The notes: generated from the sequence alone by a model not told the origin. A stretch of 64,000 bases of DNA from Psychroflexus sp. ALD_RP9 (GCF_017311165.1 NZ_CP062973.1:2108001-2172000); one strand, 5' to 3'; shown: positions 9,765 to 19,621, counted from the stretch's first letter. Program-made: numbers and translations.

Positions 9765-12700
9765 TGAGTCTTTTCTAACCAGTTTTTAGCATTTACAAAA
9801 GCTTCTAACCAAGGTGTAACTTCATCTGTTCTATTATTAGGATAATAAGGCCAATTCCATTGAAATGTGGAGCGTTCGAGATGAGGCATCATTACTAAAT
9901 GTCGACCTGTTTCATCACACAACATAGCAGAATTGTACTGAGATCCATTTGGGTTAGCAGGATAGGTTTCTGCATGATATTTAGCAGGTATTTGGTAGTG
10001 ATGCTCTTCATAAGGAAACTGAAACTTGCCTTCACCGTGTGCAGCCCAAATTCCTAATGTACTGCCTTCTAGGTTTTTAAGCATAATTGAAGCTGATTCC
10101 TGAATTGTTACGGCCGTAAATTGGCATTCAAATTTATGCGAATCGTTGTGTAATAATTGTGGTTTCAGTTGGTCACCTTGATTTAATAAGCCTAGTTCTA
10201 CAAACAACTGGCATCCATTACAAACTCCTAAAGACATGGTATCTTCGCGACTAAAGAAGTTGCGTAGGGCAAGATTTGCATGTTCATTGTACTTAAATGC
10301 ACCAGCCCAACCTTTAGCACTTCCTAAAACATCTGAGTTAGAAAAACCGCCAACTGCCGCTACGAATTGAACATCCTCTAAATTTTCAGCACCAGACATT
10401 AAATCGGTCATGTGAATATCTTTTACCTCAAAACCAGCTAAATACATAGCTCGTGCCATTTCGCGTTCAGAGTTTGATCCTTTTTCTCGCAAAATAGCTG
10501 CTTTAATTTTTTGTTGAGGCAAATTTGGTTTTCTTCCTGTAAAATGTGTTGGGAACTTGAATTTTAGTGGTGCTTTTTCAAGATTTTCAAAGCGTTCTTG
10601 AGCTTTTATTTTTCCACTTTGTTCACAATCAAACTCGAATGAACGTTGAAACCAAATATTCCTGTAATCTGAAATATTGAATTGAAGTTTTTCTTGTTGG
10701 TGTTTTATTGAAATTATTCCAGTTGAATTGGCTTTACCAATCGGAATAGCATTTAAATTTAGTTCTTCAATTTCAGCTGAAATATCTTGATTAGACTGAA
10801 AAACCAGTCCGCTGTTTTCAGCAAATAGCAATTTTAATAGATTATCTTCCTTAATTAGAGATAAGTCTAATTCAGCACCTAAGTCAAGATTTCCGAAGCA
10901 AAGTTCAAGTAGGCACGTAATTAATCCGCCTGATGAAATATCATGACCAGCTGTAATCTTCTTAGCTTTAATTAATTGTTGTATGGCGTTAAATTGAGAT
11001 TTAAAATAGGCATCATCTTTGATACTTGGGGCATCTTGACCAATCTTATTAAGACTTTGCGCTAATGCTGAGCCACCTAATTTGTAGCTGTCTTTGGATA
11101 AATCTAAATAATAAATCTGTCCTGCGTTTGGGTTTAATAAAGGTTCAATTACATTAGTAATTTCGTGACAGTTGGCTGCAGCTGATATAATTACGGTTCC
11201 TGGTGAAAGTACTTCTTTGTACTTGTATTTTTGTTTCATTGACAAAGAATCTTTACCAGTTGGAATGTTAATGCCTAAATTAATTGCAAAATTTGAAACA
11301 GCTTCAACCGCATCATAAAGCCGAGCATCTTCACCAGGATTATTGCATGGCCACATCCAGTTTGCTGATAAAGACACTGAACTTAAATCATGTTCTAAAG
11401 GAGCCCATATTATATTGGTTAAAGCTTCTGCGATTGAGTTTTTAGCACCAGCGATAGGATTGATTAACCCTGAAATAGGAGAGTGGCCAATGGAAGTTGC
11501 AATGCCATTTTTACCATTGTAGTCTAGAGCCATTACTCCAACATTATTAAGTGGAATTTGTAATTCACCTAGTGTTTGCTGCTTAGCGACTCGACCTGTT
11601 ACACAACGGTCTACTTTATTGGTTAACCAATCTTTACATGCTACAGATTCTAACTGAAGTATATCTTTGGTATAAGAATAAATTAATTCTGGTTGCAGTT
11701 TTTCAAGTTCGCTAAATTTTCGGACTTGATGTTGATCTTTCATGATTGTTTTTGGAGAACTTCCAAACATATCACTAAGCATTAAATCCATTGGTGTTTC
11801 ACCACTCATAGAATTACTAAAGGTAAAGCGGTGATTGTTAGTGACTTTACCTACAAAATACATTGGTGAGCGTTCTCTATTAGCTACTTTTTTTAAGAAT
11901 TTTGCTTCTTCAGGAGGCATCACTAATCCCATACGTTCTTGAGACTCATTGCCAATAATCTCTTTAGCTGATAAGGTTTTATCGCCTACAGGGAGTTTGC
12001 TAATATCAATTTTACCGCCAGTGTCTTCAACTAATTCACTGAGACAATTAAGGTGGCCGCCAGCACCGTGATCATGAATTGAATTAATAGGGTTTTTATC
12101 AAGCTCTACCATTGCACGAATAGCATTCGCAGCACGTTTTTGCATTTCTGGGTTCGATCTTTGAATAGCATTAAGTTCAATACCGCTTTCAAATTCACCT
12201 GTATCTGCAGAAGAAACTGCTGCGCCACCCATACCAATTCTATAATTATCTCCGCCTAAAATAATGATATCATCATTTTGTTGAGGTGTATCTTTCAAGG
12301 CTTGATTTGCTTTGCCATAGCCAATACCACCAGCTAACATAATCACTTTATCATAGGCTAAAACATGCTCATGCTCTTCATGTTCAAAAGTAAACAGCGA
12401 TCCAGAAATTAACGGCTGTCCAAATTTATTACCAAAGTCTGATGCGCCATTAGAGGCTTTTATTAAAATATCTAAGGGCGTTTGGTATAACCATTCACGT
12501 TCCTTTATCTTGTTTTCCCAAGAACGATTTTTTCCTGTCCTTGAATAAGGCGTCATGTATACCGCTGTTCCTGCTAATGGAATTGATCCCTTACCACCAG
12601 CAAGTCGATCTCTAATTTCGCCACCACTACCTGTAGCAGCTCCATTAAACGGCTCTACAGTTGTTGGGAAGTTATGCGTTTCTGCCTTTAAGGAAATGAC

Positions 12701-13420
12701 CGAATTAAATTCTTTTGCTTCGTAAATAGAGGCTTGGTCTGGGCGTTGAGGCGCAAACTGTTCTACCTTTGGACCTTTTAAAAAAGCAACATTGTCTTTG
12801 TATGCAGAAACGATGCCGTTAGGGTTTATCTCAGAGGTTAACTTTATGAGTTTAAATAATGAGTGTTCTTTTTCTTTTCCATCAATGATGAAGGTACCAT
12901 TGAAAATTTTATGGCGACAATGCTCAGAGTTGACTTGCGAAAAGCCAAAAACCTCGGCGTCAGTTAATAGTCTTTCAATTTTTTTACTTAATGATTTTAA
13001 GTAATCGACTTCTTCAGGGCTTAGTGCTAAACCTTCAGTTTTATTGTAGGTTTCAATATCTGTAATCGATTTTACTGCTTCAGGTGTCGTGTTAATTTCA
13101 AAAATACTTTGGGTTAAATCATGGTATTTTTGAAATAACATGGCATCGTACTCAGTTGAGTTATCTTCAAATTCATGAAATTCTTCAATACGAGAAATGC
13201 CATCTATTCCCATATTTTGGGTAATTTCAACTGCATTAGTGCTCCATGGAGTAATCATGACCTGACGCGGACCAATAAATTTTCCTTCAACTTCTTTTTT
13301 ATCGATAAAAAAAGCATCACCAAAGAGCCATTTTAGCTTTTTGATGGTTTCGTAATCAGGACGTTTATTGATTTTAACTGCGAATAAGTGCGTCTTTCGG
13401 CTTTTGAAAAAAACTACCAT
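9761..13420 (-). CDS. purL: Phosphoribosylformylglycinamidine synthase, large single-chain type
   Basis: A 1219-residue enzyme that converts FGAR, glutamine and ATP to FGAM in step 4 of purine synthesis. The N-terminal PurS-like part (1-150) is followed by the linker and two AIRS-type ATP-grasp-like halves. Recognisable motifs are FGFSQVNSEHCRHK, LKAETHNFPTTVEPFNGAAT with GSGGEIRDR, and the second half with SANWMWPC and PTGKDSLSMK. The C-terminal class I glutamine amidotransferase domain (from about 960) has the nucleophile in GVCNGCQLF and the His/Glu pair in AAHGEGKFQF. The length is slightly below the 1295 residues of the E. coli enzyme. It is the first gene of a unit with the cupin and zinc-ribbon genes and has its own -7 box at 13454-13461. 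Confidence 0.97.
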   Translation of the reverse strand: MVVFFKSRKTHLFAVKINKRPDYETIKKLKWLFGDAFFIDKKEVEGKFIGPRQVMITPWSTNAVEITQNMGIDGISRIEEFHEFEDNSTEYDAMLFQKYHDLTQSIFEINTTPEAVKSITDIETYNKTEGLALSPEEVDYLKSLSKKIERLLTDAEVFGFSQVNSEHCRHKIFNGTFIIDGKEKEHSLFKLIKLTSEINPNGIVSAYKDNVAFLKGPKVEQFAPQRPDQASIYEAKEFNSVISLKAETHNFPTTVEPFNGAATGSGGEIRDRLAGGKGSIPLAGTAVYMTPYSRTGKNRSWENKIKEREWLYQTPLDILIKASNGASDFGNKFGQPLISGSLFTFEHEEHEHVLAYDKVIMLAGGIGYGKANQALKDTPQQNDDIIILGGDNYRIGMGGAAVSSADTGEFESGIELNAIQRSNPEMQKRAANAIRAMVELDKNPINSIHDHGAGGHLNCLSELVEDTGGKIDISKLPVGDKTLSAKEIIGNESQERMGLVMPPEEAKFLKKVANRERSPMYFVGKVTNNHRFTFSNSMSGETPMDLMLSDMFGSSPKTIMKDQHQVRKFSELEKLQPELIYSYTKDILQLESVACKDWLTNKVDRCVTGRVAKQQTLGELQIPLNNVGVMALDYNGKNGIATSIGHSPISGLINPIAGAKNSIAEALTNIIWAPLEHDLSSVSLSANWMWPCNNPGEDARLYDAVEAVSNFAINLGINIPTGKDSLSMKQKYKYKEVLSPGTVIISAAANCHEITNVIEPLLNPNAGQIYYLDLSKDSYKLGGSALAQSLNKIGQDAPSIKDDAYFKSQFNAIQQLIKAKKITAGHDISSGGLITCLLELCFGNLDLGAELDLSLIKEDNLLKLLFAENSGLVFQSNQDISAEIEELNLNAIPIGKANSTGIISIKHQQEKLQFNISDYRNIWFQRSFEFDCEQSGKIKAQERFENLEKAPLKFKFPTHFTGRKPNLPQQKIKAAILREKGSNSEREMARAMYLAGFEVKDIHMTDLMSGAENLEDVQFVAAVGGFSNSDVLGSAKGWAGAFKYNEHANLALRNFFSREDTMSLGVCNGCQLFVELGLLNQGDQLKPQLLHNDSHKFECQFTAVTIQESASIMLKNLEGSTLGIWAAHGEGKFQFPYEEHHYQIPAKYHAETYPANPNGSQYNSAMLCDETGRHLVMMPHLERSTFQWNWPYYPNNRTDEVTPWLEAFVNAKNWLEKTQ

Positions 13421-13453
13421 AGTGGTGAATTTAATGTTGTGTTATGACGCCCT

Positions 13454-13461
13454 CAAAAATA
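13454..13461 (-). promoter_or_regulatory. -7 box TATTTTTG of purL
   Basis: Minus-strand match to TAnnTTTG, 33 bases before the purL ATG. No PurR-type operator or purine riboswitch is recognisable in the 103-base gap. Confidence 0.35.
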
Positions 13462-13493
13462 CAATAAAAATATGAAGAATTACCTAAAATGTG

Positions 13494-13501
13494 TAAGTTT
13501 G
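13494..13501 (+). promoter_or_regulatory. -7 box TAAGTTTG of the DUF3810-amidohydrolase unit
   Basis: Plus-strand match to TAnnTTTG, 22 bases before the TTG start at 13524. Its position supports that start rather than an upstream one. Confidence 0.35.
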
Positions 13502-13523
13502 AAGAATTACAGAAAAATAGATT

Positions 13524-14609
13524 TTGAACCGTAACAATATATCTAAATCAATAAAGATAGCAGTATTTTTTTTATGCTTATTGCCACTTCAATGGGGTTT
13601 GATGTGGTGGTTTAACTTTCATCCTGATGATTTAGAACTTTACTATATTCCTGTTTTTGAAGTTTTATCAACTTTACAACTGTATAGTTTAGCTTGGTTA
13701 CCTTTTTCAATTGGAGATGTGTTTTACCTATTTTTGGTTATTTGGTTAGTGGTATTGATTTATCGATTTATTAAATTTAGGAGAAATCGGTTAAATCGCT
13801 TTATTAGCTTTTTAGGCTTTTGTGCATTGTTTTATACCTTATTTAATGTTTTCTGGGGTTTTAATTATTACAGGCGACCTTTAAATCAGCAACTTGAATT
13901 ATCATCAAAATATTCAACTGAAGCACTTGTTGAATTTACATGTGAACTTATTGAAGTGGCAAACGCAAGTCACTTAAGTATTTCTGAGAATGATACATTG
14001 GCTGTTAACTTCAACTTTTCTAAGTCTGAAATGCAAAATTTTGTATTTGAAGCTTATCAAAAACCATCTAACTTTCCGAATAAACTTAAATATCCAGTCA
14101 AAAATATAAAGTCATCATTATGGTCTTTACCATTGAGTTATGCTGGTTTTAGTGGTTATCTAAATCCATTTACTAAAGAAGCACAGTTTAATAGTTTAAT
14201 GCCCCAATACAAGTGGCCAACAACAATGGCTCATGAAGTGAGTCATCAATTGGGTTTTGCAAAAGAAAATGAAGCCAATTTTATTTCTGCTTTAGTTTGT
14301 ATTAATTCAAAACATAAATATTTAAACTACGCAGGTTTAACTTTTGCTTTAAAATATAGTCTAAATGATATCTATAAACGCGACCCTGAGTTGTTTGAAG
14401 TGATGTTAGCCGATGTTAATCAAGGAATTATTGAGAATTACAAAGCTTCTCGCCAATTTTGGGAGCAGTATCAAGGTCCTAGTGAAGTAATTATGAAGCA
14501 AATTTACGGTAACTTTTTGAAGGCTAACAATCAGCCTAAAGGCATTGAGACTTATAGTTATGTAACCGCACTTTTAGTTAATTATCATAACACCTATCAA
14601 TTATTTTAA
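13524..14609 (+). CDS. DUF3810 family membrane protein with HExxH motif
   Basis: A 361-residue protein beginning at a TTG. Three hydrophobic segments lie in the first 115 residues (about 10-30, 60-80, 95-112). A soluble domain of about 240 residues follows, with a zincin-like signature, AHEVSHQLGFAKENEANF: HExxH plus a downstream ENE that could supply the third metal ligand. Such an arrangement suggests a membrane-tethered zinc peptidase, but no activity is established for DUF3810 as far as I know. It is followed after 15 bases by the long amidohydrolase-family gene, so the two are probably cotranscribed. Confidence 0.75.
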   Translation: MNRNNISKSIKIAVFFLCLLPLQWGLMWWFNFHPDDLELYYIPVFEVLSTLQLYSLAWLPFSIGDVFYLFLVIWLVVLIYRFIKFRRNRLNRFISFLGFCALFYTLFNVFWGFNYYRRPLNQQLELSSKYSTEALVEFTCELIEVANASHLSISENDTLAVNFNFSKSEMQNFVFEAYQKPSNFPNKLKYPVKNIKSSLWSLPLSYAGFSGYLNPFTKEAQFNSLMPQYKWPTTMAHEVSHQLGFAKENEANFISALVCINSKHKYLNYAGLTFALKYSLNDIYKRDPELFEVMLADVNQGIIENYKASRQFWEQYQGPSEVIMKQIYGNFLKANNQPKGIETYSYVTALLVNYHNTYQLF

Positions 14610-14624
14610 TTTAAATTTTAATCT

Positions 14625-17621
14625 ATGAAACATTACTTATTTATGTTGATTTGCTGTTTAGGGCTTAGCAGCTTTGCTCAGGATTATTTTCCTGATAGTA
14701 AAGGCGTTAAAGCTAAAACATCAAATTATGTGGCAATTACAAATGCTATCATACACGTGAGCCCATCTAAAACTCTTGAAAATTCAAGCTTATTGTTTAA
14801 AGATGGCAAAATAGTTAGTCTTGGCGATAGCAAGTTTCCTGAAAATACGGTCATTATTTCTGCTAAAGGAAAACATATTTATCCTTCATTTATTGAGCTA
14901 TATTCAGGTTTTGGAATTAAAGATCTTCCAAATGCACCAAGAACATCTCAGCCACAATATAACCCTAATAGAAGCGGTTATTATTGGAATGATCATGTAC
15001 GACCAGACCAAGATGCAACAGCACACTTCAAATTCGATGAGAAAAAAGCTGATGCCATGCGTAAAGCTGGTTTTGGAACTGTAAATACACATGTTACAGA
15101 TGCTTTTTTAAGAGGTACAAGTGCCTTATATACCTTGAAGTATGGAGAAAATGTTAATGAAAATTTACTCAAATCAAATTCAGCACAATACTTTGCTTTC
15201 GATAAAAGCCAGCAATCTCGCCAAGCTTATCCAAGTTCAATTATGGGTTTCACGGCTTTATTACGCCAATTTTACCATGATACCGAAGCTTACAAAAATG
15301 GCTTGATTTCAGAAAAAGATTTGGCTATCGAAGCTTTTATAAAAAATGAAAATTTACCACAAATTTTTGAAGTTTCTGATTATTTAAACGCCTTAAGAGC
15401 AGATAAAATTGGAGATCAATTTGGTGTTCAATATACTATTATTGGTAGTGGTGATGAATATAAACGTGTTCAAACTATTAAAGAAACTAATGCTAGATTC
15501 GTATTACCAGTTAACTACCCTAAGGCTTATGATGTTGAAGATTCTTATCTGCGTGATTATTTGAGTTTAAGCGATATGAAGCATTGGCAACAAGCACCAA
15601 ATAATGCCATGATGCTAGCTGATAATGGTGTTGAAATTGCTTTTACCACTAAAGACTTAAAATCGCCAAGCACACTACACAAAAACTTAGCAAAATCAGT
15701 TAAATTAGGACTTGACAAAGCTACAGCTTTAGCGGCTTTAACTACTGTGCCTGCGCAAATTCTTCAAGTTTCAAATCAGCTTGGTACACTTGACGAAGGA
15801 AAAATAGCTAACTTCATTATTACATCAAATGAGTTGTTTGCTAAAGACACCAAAATCTTAGAAAATTGGGTGCAAGGACATAGATTTACATATGGTGATA
15901 TAGATCAAATTGATATCTCAGGAGACTATTTGTTAACGTTTGATAATAATGAGTATGACTTGTCTATTTCTCAAAAAGGAGAATCATTTAAAGCCACGCT
16001 TAAAAATTCGAGTACCACATTTAATACTAAATTAAGTTTTGAAAATGACTGGCTTAATTTAATTATACCACTTGAAACTCAAAATGAAAATAAATATCAT
16101 GTACTTTCAGCTAAAATAAGCAATCAAACAAATCAAATAAACGGTAAAGCAGTTTTAGCAAATGGAGCTGAATCTAAGTTTACAGCTACCAAAAAAACTT
16201 CAGTTGAGCAAAAAGCTAATAAGGATAAAAGTGATTCTAAAAAGGAGGACTCAGAAAACAATATTAAGGTATTACCGGTGACTTATCCTAATATGGCTTA
16301 TGGTTTATCAACACCAAACCCAGAGTCAAAACGAATTTTATTTAAAAATGCTACAATTATAACAGGTAGCCAACAAGGAAAATTAGAAGGTTATGACCTA
16401 TTAGTTGAAGATGGTAAAATTGAAAAAATCGGAAAAGATTTAAAAAGTCGTCGTGCTGAAGTGATCGATGCTACGGGAAAATTTTTAACCGCAGGAATTA
16501 TCGATGAGCATTCCCATATTGCTGCAAGTTCAGTAAATGAAGGTGGCCATAATTCATCAGCTGAAGTTAAAATGGAAGATGCTGTAAACCCAGATGATAT
16601 TAGTATTTATAGGTCATTAGCTGGTGGTGTTACTACAATTCAGTTGTTGCACGGTTCCGCCAATCCTATTGGTGGTCGTTCAGCTATTTTAAAATTGAAA
16701 TGGGGTAAACCTGCCGAAGAAATGATTTACGATAACTCACCAAAATTCATCAAATTTGCTTTAGGTGAAAATGTTAAACAATCAAATTGGGGCGGCAATT
16801 CTAGATTTCCACAAAGTAGAATGGGCGTAGAGCAAGTTTTTATTGATTATTTTACAAGAGCAAAAGAATACGGCGAATTAAAAGCTTCTGGTGAGCCTTA
16901 TCGTGTTGATGAGGAGCTAGAAACTCTACTTGAAATTATCAATAGTGAGCGCTTTATCAGTTGTCATTCTTACGTGCAAAGCGAGATTAATATGTTGATG
17001 AAGGTTGCAGATCAGTTTGATTTTAATGTGAACACATTTACCCACATTTTAGAAGGTTATAAAGTTGCCGACAAAATGAAGGCTCATGGAGCTGGTGGTT
17101 CAACTTTTAGCGATTGGTGGGCTTATAAATATGAAGTTAACGATGCCATTCCTTTTAACGCGGCCATTATGCATGAACAAGGCGTAACAGTAGCCATTAA
17201 TTCAGACGATGGCGAAATGATAAGAAGACTCAATCAAGAGGCAGCAAAAAGCATGAAATACGGTGATGTTTCTGAAGAAGATGCCTGGAAGTTTGTTACT
17301 GCCAATCCAGCAAAACTACTTCATATTGAAGACCGCGTAGGAACGGTTGAAGAAGGTAAAGATGCCGATTTGGTTTTATGGAATGCACATCCGTTAAGTA
17401 TTTATGCAAAACCAGAAAAAACAATGATTGAAGGTGTTGTTTATTTCGATTTAGAAAAAGATTTAGCAATGCGAGAACAAATAAAAAATGAACGCAATAT
17501 CTTGATCAATCAAATGATGCAAGCAAAAAATAAAGGCTTAAAAACTCAGCCAATTAAAAAGAAAGAAAAAGAATTTTTACACTGTGATAGTTTAGATCAC
17601 CTTAACCATAAACACAATTAA
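14625..17621 (+). CDS. Secreted two-domain amidohydrolase-family protein
   Basis: A 998-residue protein with a signal peptide (MKHYLFMLICCLGLSSFAQ). Residues about 30-420 form an amidohydrolase-like domain in which the usual HxH is replaced by SFIELYSGFGI, so it is probably inactive. Residues about 425-545 look like a beta-rich insert ending in a Lys/Asp/Ser-rich linker. Residues about 555-970 form a second amidohydrolase domain with metal ligands kept: IIDEHSH (HxH), SCHSY, THILEG and NSDDGEM. It resembles imidazolonepropionase-like or prolidase-like secreted amidohydrolases. It probably hydrolyses C-N bonds of a periplasmic substrate; the substrate is unknown. The C terminus is rich in Lys and His. 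The next gene, 1 base downstream, is a shorter relative. Confidence 0.85.
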   Translation: MKHYLFMLICCLGLSSFAQDYFPDSKGVKAKTSNYVAITNAIIHVSPSKTLENSSLLFKDGKIVSLGDSKFPENTVIISAKGKHIYPSFIELYSGFGIKDLPNAPRTSQPQYNPNRSGYYWNDHVRPDQDATAHFKFDEKKADAMRKAGFGTVNTHVTDAFLRGTSALYTLKYGENVNENLLKSNSAQYFAFDKSQQSRQAYPSSIMGFTALLRQFYHDTEAYKNGLISEKDLAIEAFIKNENLPQIFEVSDYLNALRADKIGDQFGVQYTIIGSGDEYKRVQTIKETNARFVLPVNYPKAYDVEDSYLRDYLSLSDMKHWQQAPNNAMMLADNGVEIAFTTKDLKSPSTLHKNLAKSVKLGLDKATALAALTTVPAQILQVSNQLGTLDEGKIANFIITSNELFAKDTKILENWVQGHRFTYGDIDQIDISGDYLLTFDNNEYDLSISQKGESFKATLKNSSTTFNTKLSFENDWLNLIIPLETQNENKYHVLSAKISNQTNQINGKAVLANGAESKFTATKKTSVEQKANKDKSDSKKEDSENNIKVLPVTYPNMAYGLSTPNPESKRILFKNATIITGSQQGKLEGYDLLVEDGKIEKIGKDLKSRRAEVIDATGKFLTAGIIDEHSHIAASSVNEGGHNSSAEVKMEDAVNPDDISIYRSLAGGVTTIQLLHGSANPIGGRSAILKLKWGKPAEEMIYDNSPKFIKFALGENVKQSNWGGNSRFPQSRMGVEQVFIDYFTRAKEYGELKASGEPYRVDEELETLLEIINSERFISCHSYVQSEINMLMKVADQFDFNVNTFTHILEGYKVADKMKAHGAGGSTFSDWWAYKYEVNDAIPFNAAIMHEQGVTVAINSDDGEMIRRLNQEAAKSMKYGDVSEEDAWKFVTANPAKLLHIEDRVGTVEEGKDADLVLWNAHPLSIYAKPEKTMIEGVVYFDLEKDLAMREQIKNERNILINQMMQAKNKGLKTQPIKKKEKEFLHCDSLDHLNHKHN

Positions 17622-17622
17622 T

Positions 17623-18909
17623 ATGAAATTACCCAATAAATTATTAATACTGCTGGTTTTATGCTGTACTTCACTAACTTTTTCACAGCAAACGCCTGCA
17701 CCAAAACAATCTCAAAGTATTAGCATTGTTAATGCAACAGCCCATATTGGTAATGGTGAGGTGTTAAAAAACGCAGTTATTGTTTTTGAAGACGGTATCA
17801 TTACTTACGTTGGCACCGATCAATCAAAAGTCAAGGGAACAACAATTGAGGCAACACGAAAACACGTTTACCCTGGTTTTATAGCACCTAACTCAACTTT
17901 AGGTTTAGTTGAAATCGATGCGGTAGCAGCTACAGATGATGAAGACGAACTTGGTAAAATGCTACCACACGTGCGGAGTATCATCGCTTATAACACTGAA
18001 AGCAAAGTAGTTGAAAGTATGCGTCCTAATGGAGTTTTAATGGGACAAATTACTCCTCAAGGTGGCCGTATTTCAGGAACTTCTTCTATTGTTCAATTTG
18101 ATGCATGGAACTGGGAAGACGCTATTATTAAAGAAGATGATGCTTTGCATCTTAATTGGCCCAATGGTTTTAGACGAAGTGGTAACTGGTATGATCCTAA
18201 TCGTCGTTACGAACAAAATAAAAACTACCAACCCGAAGTTGAAGATTTATATACTTACTTTAAGTCAGCTAAGGTATATACAGGAACAAACGATCGTGAT
18301 TTGGAGAAGGAAGCCATGCAAGGCGTTTTTAACGGCTCAAAACGTTTGTTTGTTCATGTAAATGGCGAGAAAGAAATTCGTGATGTCATTAGTTTTAAAG
18401 AAAAAATGAATCTTCCTAACTTAACCATTGTTGGTGCTTACCATGCTTATAAAGTTGCTGATGAACTTAAAGCTGCAGATATTTCTGTTTTAGTTCAACG
18501 TGTGCACCAAGTTCCAAATTTTGAAGATGATGATTATGATTTACCTTATAAATTACCTAAGTTACTTCATGATGCAGGTTTATTAGTTGCTTTAGAAGGT
18601 AGTGGGCAGATGGAACGTATGAACTCTAGAAATCTACCATTTTATGCGGGTACAGCTGCAGCATTTGGTTTAGATAAAGAATTAGCACTACAGATGATTA
18701 CTTTAAATACAGCTAAGATACTTGGTGTTGAGGATCAAATAGGCTCATTAGAAGTTGGTAAAGATGCCACTCTTTTTATTAGTGAAGGTGATGCGCTTGA
18801 TATGAAAGGAAACAAGCTACAAAGAGCCTTTATTCAAGGACGTGACATTAGCTTAGAGTCTCATCAAACCGAGTTATATAAGCGTTACTCCAATAAATAT
18901 AGAGATTAA
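17623..18909 (+). CDS. Secreted amidohydrolase-family protein with degraded metal site
   Basis: A 428-residue protein with a signal peptide (LLILLVLCCTSLTFSQQ). It shows the amidohydrolase beginning (NATAHIGNGEVLKNAVIVFEDG) and end (IGSLEVGKDATLFIS), but the HxH position reads PGFIAPNST and the final Asp region reads LEGSGQME. Later histidines (FVHVNG, GAYHAYK) remain. A divalent metal site is therefore doubtful. It starts 1 base after the 998-residue paralogue and is followed by a terminator, so the two are expressed together and may form a hetero-oligomer in which this subunit is structural. That partnership is inference. Confidence 0.82.
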   Translation: MKLPNKLLILLVLCCTSLTFSQQTPAPKQSQSISIVNATAHIGNGEVLKNAVIVFEDGIITYVGTDQSKVKGTTIEATRKHVYPGFIAPNSTLGLVEIDAVAATDDEDELGKMLPHVRSIIAYNTESKVVESMRPNGVLMGQITPQGGRISGTSSIVQFDAWNWEDAIIKEDDALHLNWPNGFRRSGNWYDPNRRYEQNKNYQPEVEDLYTYFKSAKVYTGTNDRDLEKEAMQGVFNGSKRLFVHVNGEKEIRDVISFKEKMNLPNLTIVGAYHAYKVADELKAADISVLVQRVHQVPNFEDDDYDLPYKLPKLLHDAGLLVALEGSGQMERMNSRNLPFYAGTAAAFGLDKELALQMITLNTAKILGVEDQIGSLEVGKDATLFISEGDALDMKGNKLQRAFIQGRDISLESHQTELYKRYSNKYRD

Positions 18910-18936
18910 TTTTTGTTTCTTAATCTTCATTTAAAT

Positions 18937-18967
18937 AAAAAACCTCGAATTAATTTCGAGGTTTTTT
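18937..18967 (+). terminator. Intrinsic terminator after the amidohydrolase unit
   Basis: A 13-bp perfect stem (18937-18949 with 18955-18967; core CCTCGAA/TTCGAGG), a 5-nt loop, and a T-run on the 3' side. Confidence 0.85.
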
Positions 18968-19001
18968 TATAACAAAATCTTTAAACTTAATTGTTTTAAT
19001 A

Positions 19002-19171
19002 AACCCGACTTAAGCATTAGAACTTTGTGATGAAGTTCGAAAATACTATAAAATCAGGTGACTTGGAAGATTTAGCATAGCACCGCTATGGTAAATATAA
19101 AAACACCAATGAAATGTTGATTTTCAAGTAGTTTCGGGCCGTAATAGATTTTCTGATGCATAAGTCGGGTT
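19002..19171. mobile_element. MITE-like 170-bp element with 21-bp terminal inverted repeats
   Basis: The ends 19002-19022 and 19151-19171 are inverted copies matching at 19 of 21 positions (outer core AACCCGACTTA). The interior has no long open frame but holds an 11-bp hairpin (19070-19096, one mismatch, loop CACCG). It lies in the gap between two convergent genes, where insertion is harmless. I see no clear target-site duplication and no second copy in this window. It may be a MITE, a decayed insertion-sequence end pair, or a species-specific intergenic repeat. Confidence 0.55.
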
Positions 19172-19179
19172 AAAATAAG

Positions 19180-19596
19180 TTAATCGTCTGTAAAACTTTG
19201 TATCGCAAGCTCATAACTTTTTAAGCCAAAGCCAAGAATACAACCCAATGCAACAGGTGTAATAAAAGAATGTTTCCTGAAGTCTTCACGTTGATGAGTG
19301 TTTGAAATGTGAACTTCAACCACTGGTGTTGAGATCGTTTTGATGGCATCGGCAATAGCAACTGAAGTGTGAGTGTAGGCAGCTGCATTTAAAATAACAC
19401 CATCTACATCATCACATTCTTGAAGTTCAGAAACGAGTTCACCTTCAATATTTGATTGAAAGTAAGACAGTTCTATACTTTTATATTTAAATTGTAGTTC
19501 TGTAAAATAATCTTTAAAACTTGTGTATCCATAAATTTCTGGCTCTCGTTTACCAAGAACGTTTAAATTTGGCCCGTTAATTATATGTATCTTCAT
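19180..19596 (-). CDS. aroQ: 3-dehydroquinate dehydratase, type II
   Basis: A 138-residue enzyme of the shikimate pathway that dehydrates 3-dehydroquinate. The type II motifs are complete: GPNLNVLGKREPEIYG with the catalytic Arg and Tyr, GVILNAAAYTHTSVAI with the substrate-binding Asn, and EVHISNTHQREDFRKHSFI with His and Arg. The length is usual for the dodecameric class. It is a single gene divergent from the recombinase gene, with 44 bases between the starts. Confidence 0.97.
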   Translation of the reverse strand: MKIHIINGPNLNVLGKREPEIYGYTSFKDYFTELQFKYKSIELSYFQSNIEGELVSELQECDDVDGVILNAAAYTHTSVAIADAIKTISTPVVEVHISNTHQREDFRKHSFITPVALGCILGFGLKSYELAIQSFTDD

Positions 19597-19621
19597 GCGA
19601 TTAAATTATTAAGCTAAGTTA

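Noticed and set aside
14904..15092. Cys-rich 62-codon frame antisense to the amidohydrolase gene.
   Set aside because: Lies wholly inside a well-supported coding region and has no start context or conserved pattern.
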